Below, in pieces: positions 28,695-37,806 of a stretch of DNA of 64,000 nt; position 1 is the stretch's first letter; every line of letters starts with the position of its first letter. Made by a program: the position numbers and the translations under genes. The notes under the pieces were generated by a model. The model had not been told where the DNA came from and made no database searches. It worked only from the letters and a program-made list of their open reading frames with translations. The stretch covers positions 2,294,001 through 2,358,000 of the forward strand of contig NZ_JACHLZ010000001.1 of assembly GCF_014204755.1 (NCBI RefSeq), in the 5' to 3' direction. Origin of the DNA: Brachybacterium aquaticum. GTDB lineage: Bacteria > Actinomycetota > Actinomycetes > Actinomycetales > Dermabacteraceae.

Positions 28695-30413
28695 ATGAAG
28701 ATCACGAGCACTCGTCGTCTTTTCCTCGCCGGCACCGGCGTGGTCGGCTCCGCCGCCGCGCTGGCCGCCTGCGGCGGACAGCAGACCGCAGAGGAGCAGC
28801 AGTCCCAGGCCGCCGAGGAGAACTCGCAGGCCGCTGAGGAGCAGAGCGAACTGCCGGGCACCGCCTGGGAGCGCATGGACTACGACGAGGTCCCCGACGG
28901 CGGCACCCTGAAGAAGGCCATCCTCACGTTCCCCGCCAACTGGAACCGCGAGCAGGTCGACGGCAACAACGCCGACACCACCGAGATCGCTGCCCCGTGC
29001 GGCGCCGGCGCGGAGATCAGCATCGACGAGGCGGGCGAGAAGACCCTCAACCCCGATTACATCGAGTCCGCGGAGCTGACCAGCGAGGACCCGCAGGTCG
29101 TGACCGTGAAGTACAACCCCAACGCGAAGTGGGACAACGGCGACCCGATCGTCGTCGCGGACCTCATCGCCGCGTGGAAGGCGCTCAACGGCTCCAACGA
29201 GGAGTTCCTCGTCGTCTCGACCGTCGGCTGGGACCAGATCGAGTCGATCGAGCAGGGCGACGACGAGTACTCCGCGACGATCACCTTCGCCAGCCCCTTC
29301 ATCGACTGGATCACCGTGCTCCACCCGGTCGCCCCGGCCGCCGTGTACGCGGACCCGGAGACCTTCAACACCGGCTACGCCTCCGAGCCCACCCCGGGCA
29401 AGGGCCCGTTCAAGGTCGCGAACCTCGACACCTCCGGCGGCGTGGTCACCCTCGAGCGCAACCCCGAGTGGTGGGGCCGCGCCCCGAAGCTCGAGTCCCT
29501 GATCTTCCAGGTCGTGGACCAGACCACCCAGCCGCAGTCCTTCGCCAACGGCGAGATCGACTGGCTGGACGTGGGCACCGGTGACGTGCTGTCCCAGGCG
29601 AAGACCCGCTCGGACGCCAACATCCAGACCTCCGGCGGTCTGACCTGGACCCACCTCACCCTGAACGTCAAGGGCGGCGGCGGTGCCCTGGAGGACGTGA
29701 AGGTGCGCGAGGCGATCGCACGCGGCATCGACCGCGACGCCATCGGCCGCGCCGTGGTGGGCCCGCTCGAGGCACCGATCGTGCTGGTCGACAACTTCGT
29801 GTACATGCCCGGCCAGGACGGCTACGAGGACTCCTTCGGCGGGCTGACGTTCGACGCCGAGGCCGCGGGCGCCCTGCTCGACGAAGCCGGCTGGGCCCTC
29901 GAGGGCGACAAGCGCACCAAGGACGGCAAGACCCTGGATCTGTCCATCGTGATCCCGGCGGACACCAAGTCGAACTCCGACCGCGCCCGCCAGGTCCAGA
30001 CCAACCTCAACGCGATCGGCATGAACGTCGAGCTGCAGACGGTCCCGTCGGACGGCTACTTCCCCGACTACGTCATGCCGAAGTCCTTCGACATGGTGAC
30101 CTTCTCGTGGGTCGGCACCGCCTACCCCGAGTCGTCCTCAGTGAACCTGGTCTACCCGCTCGACTCGGGCCAGAACTTCACCAACTTCGCCGACGACCGC
30201 CTCGGCCCGCTCAACGAGCAGATCAAGGCCGCGTTCGACGTCGACGAGCGCCACAAGGTCGCCAACGAGATCTCGACGATCATCGCCGAGTCCTTCGCGA
30301 TCATCCCGCTCTACGCGACGCCGAACATCGTGGCGATCAAGCAGGGCGTGGTGAACACCGGTGCCTCGCTGTTCGAGACCACCGACTGGACCCAGGTCGG
30401 CATCTCCGCCTGA
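28695..30413 (+). CDS. Extracellular solute-binding lipoprotein, family 5
   Basis: 572 residues. The signal has a Tat-like TRRLFLAG and lipobox LAAC with lipidated Cys 26. A short Gln/Glu/Ala linker follows. The mature protein has the family 5 pattern: WDNGDPIVVADLIAAWKAL, GKGPFKVANLDTSGGVVTLERNPEWWG and KVREAIARGIDRDAIGRAVV. It captures the solute (peptide or other) for the upstream permeases. AGGAAGAGAG lies at the start. The binding protein is last in the operon, 117 bases after the ATPase gene, and is followed by a strong terminator; many such operons begin with it. Confidence 0.95.
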   Translation: MKITSTRRLFLAGTGVVGSAAALAACGGQQTAEEQQSQAAEENSQAAEEQSELPGTAWERMDYDEVPDGGTLKKAILTFPANWNREQVDGNNADTTEIAAPCGAGAEISIDEAGEKTLNPDYIESAELTSEDPQVVTVKYNPNAKWDNGDPIVVADLIAAWKALNGSNEEFLVVSTVGWDQIESIEQGDDEYSATITFASPFIDWITVLHPVAPAAVYADPETFNTGYASEPTPGKGPFKVANLDTSGGVVTLERNPEWWGRAPKLESLIFQVVDQTTQPQSFANGEIDWLDVGTGDVLSQAKTRSDANIQTSGGLTWTHLTLNVKGGGGALEDVKVREAIARGIDRDAIGRAVVGPLEAPIVLVDNFVYMPGQDGYEDSFGGLTFDAEAAGALLDEAGWALEGDKRTKDGKTLDLSIVIPADTKSNSDRARQVQTNLNAIGMNVELQTVPSDGYFPDYVMPKSFDMVTFSWVGTAYPESSSVNLVYPLDSGQNFTNFADDRLGPLNEQIKAAFDVDERHKVANEISTIIAESFAIIPLYATPNIVAIKQGVVNTGASLFETTDWTQVGISA

Positions 30414-30426
30414 TCCTCTGATCCCC

Positions 30427-30462
30427 GGAGGGGCCGGACCGCTGCGGCGGTCCGGCCCCTCC
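30427..30462 (+). terminator. Terminator of the peptide ABC operon
   Basis: A perfect 16-base stem (30427-30442 with 30447-30462) closes a TGCG loop, 13 bases after the stop of the binding-protein gene. No T-run follows. The rest of the gap to 30682 shows nothing recognisable. Confidence 0.75.
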
Positions 30463-30682
30463 TGGCGTCTGCGGGGACGTTTCGTGGTGGCTGGGCCGGG
30501 GTGTCTGGGGTTGAGGGGCTGGGCCGGGGAAACAGGGCCACGGCTCGGCATTCACTGGCGCTCTGGCGATTGCTGGCGCCCTGGCACACTGCAGGCGCCC
30601 TACGCGCGAGCCTTGTCGTAAACCGCCCGCGAATGCACGGCCCCATCCCGTCGCGGCGGCCTGACCAGCCTGCCGAGCCGGC

Positions 30683-31519
30683 TCAGAGGAGCACGCGCAG
30701 GCCGGCGAGGGCCAGGCAGACCGCGACCACGGCGATCTCGAGCACGTTGGGGCGGGTGACCATGGCCTGCCCCGATCCGGTGCCGGCGGTGGCCCCGGCC
30801 GCGGCGGCGTCCGTCCCACCGGCTGCGTCCGTCCCCGTCCCGCGCTTCCCGGCGCGGGCCCGCAGCGCAGTCTGTTCGCGCCAGGCCTCGAACGCGTCCA
30901 CGACCACGGCGGAGCGGGAGCGCTCCTGGTCGTGGACCAGTCGCTCAGGGGCAGTGAGGCGGCGTCCGCGCAGATCCTGCTCGCGCAGCACCGCCTGACG
31001 GCGCAGCGGGTTGTCGCGGCCGATGCCCGGTGCGTTCCATGCCGTGATCGTGCGGGCCCCCTTGTCTGTCGCGACGTCCAGGCGCAGCATCGCCCCGAGC
31101 CGCACCTGCTCGACCACGGCGAAGGGGATCAGGTGGGTGACGAAGACGTTGCGCACCTCGACCTCGTCGGGCCGCACCAGCACCCGCGGACGCCACAGCA
31201 CCATCCACACCAGCGCCGCGATGAGCAGCAGCACCGGCAGGGCGAACACACCCTCCCAGCCGGCCCGGAGCACGGCGTCCAGCGTGAGCCCGAGCGCCAT
31301 GAGCCCCACCACGATGCACAGCACCGTCGCCCCACGGGGGCGGAGCATGATCGCCGGGGTCGCGTCGGAGGCGGCGGCAGTGCCGGAGGTGCCGGAGTGG
31401 CGGGAGGCGCCCGACGGGTCGGGCGAGGTCGCGCCCGACGGACCGGGGGCACCCGACGGGTCGGGGACGCCGGGCGGTTCTGGCGTGGCGGCGTCGGACG
31501 GCTCGGGCGCGGAGGGCAT
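30683..31519 (-). CDS. Membrane protein with bacterial PH-like domain
   Basis: 278 residues from ATG 31519. TACCGT lies 6 bases upstream and suggests a leaderless message; GTG 31543 is an alternative. A Pro/Ser/Gly-rich N-terminal linker of about 55 residues precedes two adjacent helices (ATVLCIVVGLMALGLTLDAV and FALPVLLLIAALVWMVLW). A domain like the bPH_6 type (VRPDEVEVRNVFVTHLIPF, LDVATDKGARTITAWNAPGI) follows. A C-terminal helix ends the protein. Similar helix-pair plus PH proteins occur at 10369 and 12224. Function unknown. Confidence 0.8.
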   Translation of the reverse strand: MPSAPEPSDAATPEPPGVPDPSGAPGPSGATSPDPSGASRHSGTSGTAAASDATPAIMLRPRGATVLCIVVGLMALGLTLDAVLRAGWEGVFALPVLLLIAALVWMVLWRPRVLVRPDEVEVRNVFVTHLIPFAVVEQVRLGAMLRLDVATDKGARTITAWNAPGIGRDNPLRRQAVLREQDLRGRRLTAPERLVHDQERSRSAVVVDAFEAWREQTALRARAGKRGTGTDAAGGTDAAAAGATAGTGSGQAMVTRPNVLEIAVVAVCLALAGLRVLL

Positions 31520-31525
31520 GGGCCC

Positions 31526-31531
31526 ACGGTA
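31526..31531 (-). promoter_or_regulatory. -10 box of the PH-like protein gene, leaderless
   Basis: TACCGT on the minus strand, 6 bases ahead of ATG 31519. Confidence 0.5.
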
Positions 31532-31554
31532 GTCGAGCGGCACCCTCCCGCCTC

Positions 31555-32820
31555 TCAGGCCGGGAGCGGGATGACTAGGGCGGTGTGCGCGAGCCTGTCG
31601 GCCGAAGCCCCGTCGCCGACCTGCGCGTCCCCGTCCAGGAGCACGAGCGCGTCGGCCCGTCCGTAGGGGGCGAGGCGTCGACCGGGCACGAGGTCCACGA
31701 CCTCGCGGCCCGCCTCGTCGCGGCGCAGACGCCCGGCGAGCGCGTGCACGGCGCCGGGGCGCAGGCTCCCCTCGGAGGAGGTGTCGCCGAGGAGCACACG
31801 GCGCGGCGCGGCGCGCTCCCCCACGAGCAGCGGGCGCACGAACAGGTGGTGGCCCACGAGCGCGCCGACGGGCGTGCCGGGCAGATGGATGACGGGGGTG
31901 CCGCCGGGCAGGTGCCCGTACCCCTGGGGGCCGCCGGGGCGCAGGGCGACGTGCGCGAAGCGGGACGTGCCCTCACCGCGTTCGCCGAGCAGGGCCTTGA
32001 CCACGTCGAAGGCGCCGTGGCCGATGCCGCCGGTGGTGATCACGAGGTCGGCATCCTCCGCGGCCTCGGCGAGCAGGGTGCGCAGCCGCTCCGGGTCGTC
32101 GCTGCCGCGTCGGGGCGGGAGGACGTCGGCCCCGTCGGCCTGCAGCGCCGCGGCGAGCATCGCGCCGTTGGACTCGCGGACGGTCCCGGCAACCTGTGCC
32201 TGCTCCGGGGCCTGCTCGTTCGCGGGGTCGGCGAGCTCGTCGCCGGTGACCACGACCGCTACCCGCAGCGGCGCCCGCACCGCGAGCTCCTGGATGCCGA
32301 GGGTGCGGGCGAGGCCGATGAGCCCGGCGCCGACGAGGTCCCCGGCGTCGGCGAGGAGCTGGCCGTCCGCGACCTCCTCGCCGATGCCGCGCACGTGCCG
32401 GTTCTCGGGAGGGAGGGCGTCGAGGGTGAGGGTGACGGCCGACGGGGCCGGGCCGAAGGGGTCGGAGTCGCTGCGCTCGACCTCGACCACGGCGTCCGCG
32501 CCGAGGGGCACGAGCGCGCCGGTCATGATGCGGGTCGCCGTGCCCGGGACGTGCTCGGGCACCGCGCCGGGACGGGCGGGGAGCTCGGAGGCGACCGGGA
32601 GGGTGGTGGCGCCGGGGGCGGTGAGGTCCGCGCGGCGCACGGCGAAGCCGTCCATCGCGGCGATCGGTGCGGAGGGCACCGGGGCGGGGCTGTGCACCGG
32701 TGCCGCGAGCTCGAGTCCGCGCGCCTGCTCGAGCGGGACCGTCCGGACGGTGCGGGGCGGCGCGATCGCGGCCAGCAGCTGCTCGCGCCACTGGCGGGGC
32801 GAGGGACGGTCGGCGGGCAT
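31555..32820 (-). CDS. MoeA-family molybdopterin molybdenumtransferase (copy 2)
   Basis: 421 residues from ATG 32820, with AGGAG upstream. It has the same domain order as the MoeA at 19871-21199: PIAAMDGFAVRRADLTAPG, ATRIMTGALVPLGADAVVEVE, VVVTGDEL and ITTGGIGHGAFDVVKALLG, then HLPGTPVGALVGHHLFVRPL. It is clearly diverged: SxGSE is VTGDE, and the PGNPVSA segment reads PGTPVGA. It may accept a different metal (MoeA paralogues are proposed for tungsten) or serve different conditions; sequence alone does not decide. It stands apart from the main cofactor cluster. Confidence 0.9.
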   Translation of the reverse strand: MPADRPSPRQWREQLLAAIAPPRTVRTVPLEQARGLELAAPVHSPAPVPSAPIAAMDGFAVRRADLTAPGATTLPVASELPARPGAVPEHVPGTATRIMTGALVPLGADAVVEVERSDSDPFGPAPSAVTLTLDALPPENRHVRGIGEEVADGQLLADAGDLVGAGLIGLARTLGIQELAVRAPLRVAVVVTGDELADPANEQAPEQAQVAGTVRESNGAMLAAALQADGADVLPPRRGSDDPERLRTLLAEAAEDADLVITTGGIGHGAFDVVKALLGERGEGTSRFAHVALRPGGPQGYGHLPGGTPVIHLPGTPVGALVGHHLFVRPLLVGERAAPRRVLLGDTSSEGSLRPGAVHALAGRLRRDEAGREVVDLVPGRRLAPYGRADALVLLDGDAQVGDGASADRLAHTALVIPLPA

Positions 32821-33033
32821 GGTGCTCCTGGAGGGACGACGGCGAGGGCGCGCGCGAGGACGACGGCGAGGGGCGCTCCCGACATCCTCCCCCATCGCCC
32901 GCCGCCGGGTGTCCCGCAGCGTGGCGCGCCGCCCCGCCGCCCCTCCCCCGCGCCCCTGCGCTCCCGCCCCGCACCCAGCGATCCGCCAGGGACGTCATGG
33001 TCCGCAGTCAGGCTCGCGGTGCATCATGGGGTC

Positions 33034-34020
33034 ATGCGCGAGATCCGATTCGACAGCTTCGGCGGCCCCGAGGTCCTCACCCTGCACACCGACGCCCCGA
33101 CCCCCGAGCCGGGCCCGGACGAGGTGCTGGTCGAGGTCTCCTACGTGGGCCTGAACCCGCTGGACTTCAAGATCCGCGACGGCTCCTCCGGCCGCGCGAA
33201 GAACCTCGAGCTGCCCGCCGGGACCGGCCGCGAGATGGCCGGCGTGGTCATCGGCGCGGGCTCGGGCCTGGACGAGGCGGAGCTGGGCTCCCGCGGCCTC
33301 ACCCCCGGCACGCGAGTGTTCGGCATGCGCGGCATGGGCGACAGCCGCGGCGTGGCGGCGGAGGTCATCGCCATCAGCGCCGACGACCTCGCCCCGATCC
33401 CCGGGGAGGTGCCCGACGAGGACCTGCCGCGCTGGGCGGGCCTTGCCCTCGCCGGCCTCACCGCCATCGCGACCGTGCAGGACGCCGCCCGCGTCGAGCC
33501 CGGACAGAGCGTGCTGGTCCACGGCGGCACCGGCGGCGTCGGCCAGCTGCTGATCCCGATGGCGCTCGAGGCGGGGGCGTCGGTGGTCCATGCGACCGGC
33601 CGGGCCGTGAACGCCGAGCGGATCCGCGAGCTCGGCGCGCAGCCCATCGCCTACGACGAGACCGACTGGATCCAGGCGATCATGGACGCGACCGACGGGA
33701 ACGGGGTCGACGTCGTGCTCGACACCCACTACCACCACACCTTCCTGCCGAGCCTGGACGTGCTCGCGCCGGGTGGGCGCATCGTCGCCCTGCCCTCCCT
33801 CGCCGACCTCTCCCCCGCTCTCGAGCGCGGCATCGAGGCGCGGATCCCGCAGCTCGTCACGGGCCGGGACCGCCTGGACCAGCTCGCCCAGGGCATCCGC
33901 TCGGGACGGTTCCCGCTGGAGGTCTCCGAGGTGCTGCCGCTCGCGCAGATCGACGAGGCGCATCGCCTCCTCGAGGACGGCCACACCCGCGGCAAGATCG
34001 TCCTGGACGCCCGCGCCTGA
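33034..34020 (+). CDS. NADPH:quinone reductase-like MDR oxidoreductase
   Basis: 328 residues. A medium-chain dehydrogenase of the zinc-free quinone oxidoreductase group. The N-terminal GroES-like domain begins REIRFDSFGGPEVLTL, with VSYVGLNPLDFKIRDG. The Rossmann domain has VLVHGGTGGVGQLLIPMALE, and the C-terminus IDEAHRLLEDGHTRGKIVLD is the family ending. No catalytic-zinc Cys/His set is present. It probably reduces a quinone or enone with NADPH. CATCAT 6 bases before ATG 33034 may be a weak leaderless -10. Confidence 0.9.
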   Translation: MREIRFDSFGGPEVLTLHTDAPTPEPGPDEVLVEVSYVGLNPLDFKIRDGSSGRAKNLELPAGTGREMAGVVIGAGSGLDEAELGSRGLTPGTRVFGMRGMGDSRGVAAEVIAISADDLAPIPGEVPDEDLPRWAGLALAGLTAIATVQDAARVEPGQSVLVHGGTGGVGQLLIPMALEAGASVVHATGRAVNAERIRELGAQPIAYDETDWIQAIMDATDGNGVDVVLDTHYHHTFLPSLDVLAPGGRIVALPSLADLSPALERGIEARIPQLVTGRDRLDQLAQGIRSGRFPLEVSEVLPLAQIDEAHRLLEDGHTRGKIVLDARA

Positions 34021-34099
34021 GACCCCGCCCCGGCACCCCGCCTCGGCACCCCGCCTCGGAACCCCGTCCCGGCCGGTCCGGACCGCGGCGACCGACGGG

Positions 34100-34105
34100 T
34101 AGTCT
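34100..34105 (+). promoter_or_regulatory. -10 box of the methyltransferase gene, leaderless
   Basis: TAGTCT, 7 bases ahead of ATG 34113. A short imperfect direct repeat (GGCACCCCGCCTC, 34032-34056) precedes it between the genes. Confidence 0.5.
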
Positions 34106-34112
34106 GCTGGTC

Positions 34113-35396
34113 ATGCCCGACCCCTCCCCCGACGACGCCGAGGCGGCCCTGCGCGCCCTGGAACCGGTGCTGCAGCCCGCCGGGTGGGCGCTGCTGAACT
34201 CCCTGCCTCCCTACAAGGAGGAGGACTCGCTGCGCCAGGCCGCCCGCCTGCGGGAGGCCGGGCACTCGCCCGAGCTGGTCTCCGCCGTGCTCACCCAGTC
34301 GCGTCTGCGCGCCCGCGGTGCCGAGAAGTTCGGCGAGTTCGCCTCGCGCATGCTGTTCACCCCGCACGGCCTCGAGCAGGCCACCCGTCTGCCGGTCGCG
34401 GCAATGCACGCCGAGCGCTTCCAGCGCGCCGGGGTCGCCTCGGTCGCGGATCTCGGCTGCGGGATCGGCGGGGACTCCATGGCGATGGCGGGCCTCGGCC
34501 TCGAGGTCCGGGCCGTGGACCGCGACCCGGTCACCGTCGCCGTCGCGACCGTGAACCTGCTGCCCTTCCCGAACGCCACCGCGCACCTGGGCCGGGCCGA
34601 GGGGCACGACCCCTGGGTAACTGAGGGGATCTGGCTGGACCCCGCCCGGCGCGCCCCCGCCCGCGGCGGCTCTCGGCGCCTGCACGACCCCGAGGAGTAC
34701 GAGCCGCCGCTGTCGGCCGTGCTCGAGCTCGCCCGGCGCCTCGGCAGGGACGGGCAGGCGGGGCCGCTCGGTGCGAAGCTCGGCCCCGGCATCGACCGCG
34801 CCGCGCTGCCCGAGGACGTCGAGGTGCAGTGGCTGAGCTTCCACGGCCAGGTGCTCGAGGCGACCGCGTGGTGCGGACCGCTCGCCCGCGAGGGCGTGGG
34901 CTCCTCCGCGGTGCTCGTGGACCGCAGCGGCGCGCACCGCATGGACCGCCGCGCGGACGCCCCCGGCGATCCCGAGCCCGGCCCGCTCGGCGACCACCTC
35001 TACGAGCCCGACGGGGCGGTGATCCGCGCCGGGCTGATCGGCGAGCTCGCGGCCCGCCTGGACGCCCGCACCCTGGACCCCACGATCGCCTACCTCACCG
35101 CCGACCGCCGGGTGACCACCCCCTTCGCCCGCGGCTACGCGGTGCGGGACGTGATGCCCTTCGGGCTGAAGCGCCTGACCTCCTACCTGCGCGAGCACCG
35201 CCTCGGTGTGCTGGAGATCAAGAAGCGCGGCACCGCCGTGGAGCCCGACGAGCTGCGCCGCAAGCTGCGCCCCCGCCGCTTCGGCGAAGAGAAGGCGACC
35301 CTGATCCTCACCCGCATCGACGGGGAGCAGTCCGTGGTCGTCGCCTCCCCGCACACGGACCCCACCGGCGCCGGTTCCGGCCAGGACGCCGGCTGA
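34113..35396 (+). CDS. THUMP-like domain methyltransferase
   Basis: 427 residues. The N-terminal helical region (about 1-100) precedes a class I SAM-binding fold with SVADLGCGIGGDSMAMAGLG (motif I) and VRAVDRDPVTVAVATVN (acidic loop). No clear catalytic D/NPPY follows; the equivalent area reads WLDPARRAPARGGSRRL. The C-terminal 75 residues (VMPFGLKRLTSYLREHRLGV, EIKKRGTAVEPDELRRKLR) match the THUMP-like domain of actinobacterial methyltransferases. The target is probably an RNA but is unproven. It is probably leaderless, from the TAGTCT box. Confidence 0.85.
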   Translation: MPDPSPDDAEAALRALEPVLQPAGWALLNSLPPYKEEDSLRQAARLREAGHSPELVSAVLTQSRLRARGAEKFGEFASRMLFTPHGLEQATRLPVAAMHAERFQRAGVASVADLGCGIGGDSMAMAGLGLEVRAVDRDPVTVAVATVNLLPFPNATAHLGRAEGHDPWVTEGIWLDPARRAPARGGSRRLHDPEEYEPPLSAVLELARRLGRDGQAGPLGAKLGPGIDRAALPEDVEVQWLSFHGQVLEATAWCGPLAREGVGSSAVLVDRSGAHRMDRRADAPGDPEPGPLGDHLYEPDGAVIRAGLIGELAARLDARTLDPTIAYLTADRRVTTPFARGYAVRDVMPFGLKRLTSYLREHRLGVLEIKKRGTAVEPDELRRKLRPRRFGEEKATLILTRIDGEQSVVVASPHTDPTGAGSGQDAG

Positions 35397-35412
35397 GGGC
35401 GGCCGCGCTCCG

Positions 35413-36204
35413 ATGACCTCCACGCCGCAGGACCCGCACCGCCGCAGGACCGACACCCGGACCGACGTCGCCCTCCCGGACCGCGACGAGACCGACACCG
35501 CCGGCACCACCGGGACCCCGCTCGGGCGGTGGCGCGCGGCGCTGCTCCTGCTGCTGTCCACGGCCGGGATCGCGCTGGTCGCCCTCGGCGCCGCCGCCCG
35601 CCGCGACCCGATCGGCACCTGGGCGGGCGGGACCGAGGGCACCTACCGCTGGAGGCCCGGACGGGAGCGGTACCAGGAGCCGGACTGGGCCACCTCCGAC
35701 CTCACCACCGCGCCCCCGGACCCGCCCGGCACCGGCACGGCTCTGCTCGTCGTGCTGATCGCGGCCGGGGTCGTGGTGCTGCTGCTGGCGGTGTGGATCG
35801 CGCTGCGACTGCGGGCCCTCGCCCGCCCCCGCACCCCGCTCGCCGACCCGTCGGGCGAGGAGCCCGAACTCACCCCCGGCCAGGCACGCACCGCCCTGGA
35901 GACCGCGCGGGAGCACCTGTCCACCCTCCTGGACGCGCAGGACGCGGTGATCGCTGCGTGGCTCGCCCTGGAACGGGCGATCGCCGAGGCCGGGGTGCGC
36001 CGCGACCCCGCCCAGACCACCCTCGAATTCGTGCTCGCCGTGCTCGGCGCGCTGGCCCTGGACCGGGCGGCGCTCGAGGAGCTCGCCGGGCTGTACCGCC
36101 GGGCGCTGTTCGACCCGCAGCCGCTCACCGAGGCGGACCGCGACCGGGCCCTCACCCTCCTGGACCGGCTCACCGCCGCGCTCGAGACGGGAAGCACTCG
36201 ATGA
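35413..36204 (+). CDS. DUF4129-containing membrane protein
   Basis: 263 residues. Two helices (AALLLLLSTAGIALVALGAA at about 40-60, ALLVVLIAAGVVVLLLAVWI at about 105-130) flank an extracytoplasmic loop. The cytoplasmic C-terminus carries the DUF4129 pattern (AWLALERAIAEAGVRRDPAQ, then TLEFVLAVLGAL, LYRRALFDPQPLTEADRDRA). DUF4129 genes usually sit with MoxR, DUF58 and transglutaminase genes, as here minus the transglutaminase. First of a five-gene rightward operon; the previous stop is 16 bases upstream. Confidence 0.82.
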   Translation: MTSTPQDPHRRRTDTRTDVALPDRDETDTAGTTGTPLGRWRAALLLLLSTAGIALVALGAAARRDPIGTWAGGTEGTYRWRPGRERYQEPDWATSDLTTAPPDPPGTGTALLVVLIAAGVVVLLLAVWIALRLRALARPRTPLADPSGEEPELTPGQARTALETAREHLSTLLDAQDAVIAAWLALERAIAEAGVRRDPAQTTLEFVLAVLGALALDRAALEELAGLYRRALFDPQPLTEADRDRALTLLDRLTAALETGSTR

Positions 36205-36214
36205 GGAGCACCCG

Positions 36215-36724
36215 ATGACCCGCCGCGAGCTGCGCTCCCTCCTGCTGCGCACGGCGCTGTTCCTGGTCCTCGCGATCGCCGTGGTGGCCGTCGCCGGGAT
36301 CGCCGGGCTGCGGATCCCCTGGCCTCTGCCGGTCTCCCTCGCCCTCGTCGCCGGGGCCGGGTCCTGGCTGCTGGACCGCGGCGTGGACCACGACGACCAG
36401 CTGGACGCCCCCGCCCTCGACCTCGACGCCGACTACGCCCTCCCCCACGCCCAGGACACGACCGTGCGGCGTCTGGAGGAGGCCGTCCACGGCGCCCAGC
36501 CCCGTCGGCGGATGACCTCCCGGGCCCTCGCCCGCACGCTCGGCGAGATCGCCGAGGAGCGCGAGCGCGACCCGGAGGCCCCGCCCCTGCCGCCGGACCT
36601 CGCACGCCTCATCGCGACCGCCCGCGAGCCCGACGCCGAGGCCCACCCCGTCGGCCCCATCGACCGCCGCACCCTGCACCGCTACCTGCACCAGCTCGCC
36701 GCGCGCGAGGAGAGGGAGAGATGA
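36215..36724 (+). CDS. Small membrane protein of the MoxR operon
   Basis: 169 residues from ATG 36215 (GAGGAGC upstream). Two adjacent helices ([20 protein letters not shown] and [17 protein letters not shown]) are followed by a cytoplasmic Asp/Glu-rich stretch and Arg-rich helices ([20 protein letters not shown]). No family recognised. The stop overlaps the MoxR start as ATGA, so its product is expected in fixed ratio to the ATPase. Confidence 0.75.
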   Translation: MTRRELRSLLLRTALFLVLAIAVVAVAGIAGLRIPWPLPVSLALVAGAGSWLLDRGVDHDDQLDAPALDLDADYALPHAQDTTVRRLEEAVHGAQPRRRMTSRALARTLGEIAEERERDPEAPPLPPDLARLIATAREPDAEAHPVGPIDRRTLHRYLHQLAAREERER

Positions 36725-37806
36725 CCGCGACCCCGCACGAGATGCCCGCCCCCGATCCCGAGCCCGCGCCCGCGCCCGTCGGCCCGATGGCCCCCGCGGA
36801 GGCGACCGCCGCCGCGAACGCGGTGCTGGACGCCGTGGAGACGGCCGTGGTCGGCAAGCGTGAGGCGCTCGAGCTGGTGCTCACCGGCATCCTCGCCGGC
36901 GGCCACGTCCTGCTCGAGGACCTGCCGGGCCTGGGCAAGACTCTCGCCGCCCGCTCCTTCGCCCAGGCGCTCGGCCTGCCCTTCACCCGCGCCCAGTTCA
37001 CCCCCGACCTGCTGCCCGCGGACCTCACCGGCGCCGAGGTGTTCGACCAGCGCACCGGCGAGTTCGTGTTCCGGCCGGGCCCGGTGTTCACGGGGCTGCT
37101 GCTGGCCGACGAGATCAACCGCACCCCGCCGAAGACCCAGTCCGCCCTGCTCGAGGCGATGCAGGAGCGGCAGGTCTCCGTCGAGGGCACCACCCGCCCG
37201 CTCCCCCGCCCCTTCCACGTCCTGGCGACCGCCAACCCCATCGAGCACGAGGGCACCTATCCCCTGCCCGAGGCGCAGCTGGACCGCTTCCTGCTGCGGC
37301 TGTCCTTCGGCTACCCGGACCCGGCGCAGGAGTGGGACGTGGTCTCCCGCCGCCTGGACCGCCGACGCGAGGAGCAGACCGTGCCGCAGGTGCTGGATGC
37401 CGCGGGGCTGCTCGGCGTGCAGGCCGCCGTCGAGGAGGTCCACGTCGAGGACGCGGTCGGCCACTACGCCGTGGAGATCGTCGGGGCGACCCGCACGCAT
37501 CAGAACGCCCTGGTCGGCGCGTCCCCGCGCGGCACCCTGGCACTGATCACCTGCGCCCGCGCCCTCGCCGTGCTGCGCGGTCGCACCTACGTGGTGCCCG
37601 AGGACGTCAAGGCCCTCGCCCATCCCGCGCTCGACCACCGCGTCACCGTCAAGCCCGAGCTGTGGCTGCAGAACGCGAGCGGCGCCGGCGTGGTCGACGC
37701 GGTGCTCGCCCAGGTCCCGGTCCCCGCCGCCCAGGAGCCGGGTGCCGCCGCGCAGGAGCCGGGCGCCGCCTCGCCGCACTCCGGCCAGGAGCCCGCCCGG
37801 TCATGA
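36721..37806 (+). CDS. MoxR-family AAA+ ATPase
   Basis: 361 residues. Walker A-like [20 protein letters not shown], Walker [21 protein letters not shown], sensor 1 [20 protein letters not shown] with the MoxR-typical QLDRFLLRL, and the lid region [18 protein letters not shown]. MoxR proteins act as chaperones that assemble or mature neighbouring proteins, here presumably the DUF58 partner. The C-terminal 25 residues are an Ala/Gln/Glu/Pro repeat (AAQEPGA repeated). It overlaps both neighbours by ATGA. Confidence 0.95.
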   Translation: MTATPHEMPAPDPEPAPAPVGPMAPAEATAAANAVLDAVETAVVGKREALELVLTGILAGGHVLLEDLPGLGKTLAARSFAQALGLPFTRAQFTPDLLPADLTGAEVFDQRTGEFVFRPGPVFTGLLLADEINRTPPKTQSALLEAMQERQVSVEGTTRPLPRPFHVLATANPIEHEGTYPLPEAQLDRFLLRLSFGYPDPAQEWDVVSRRLDRRREEQTVPQVLDAAGLLGVQAAVEEVHVEDAVGHYAVEIVGATRTHQNALVGASPRGTLALITCARALAVLRGRTYVVPEDVKALAHPALDHRVTVKPELWLQNASGAGVVDAVLAQVPVPAAQEPGAAAQEPGAASPHSGQEPARS

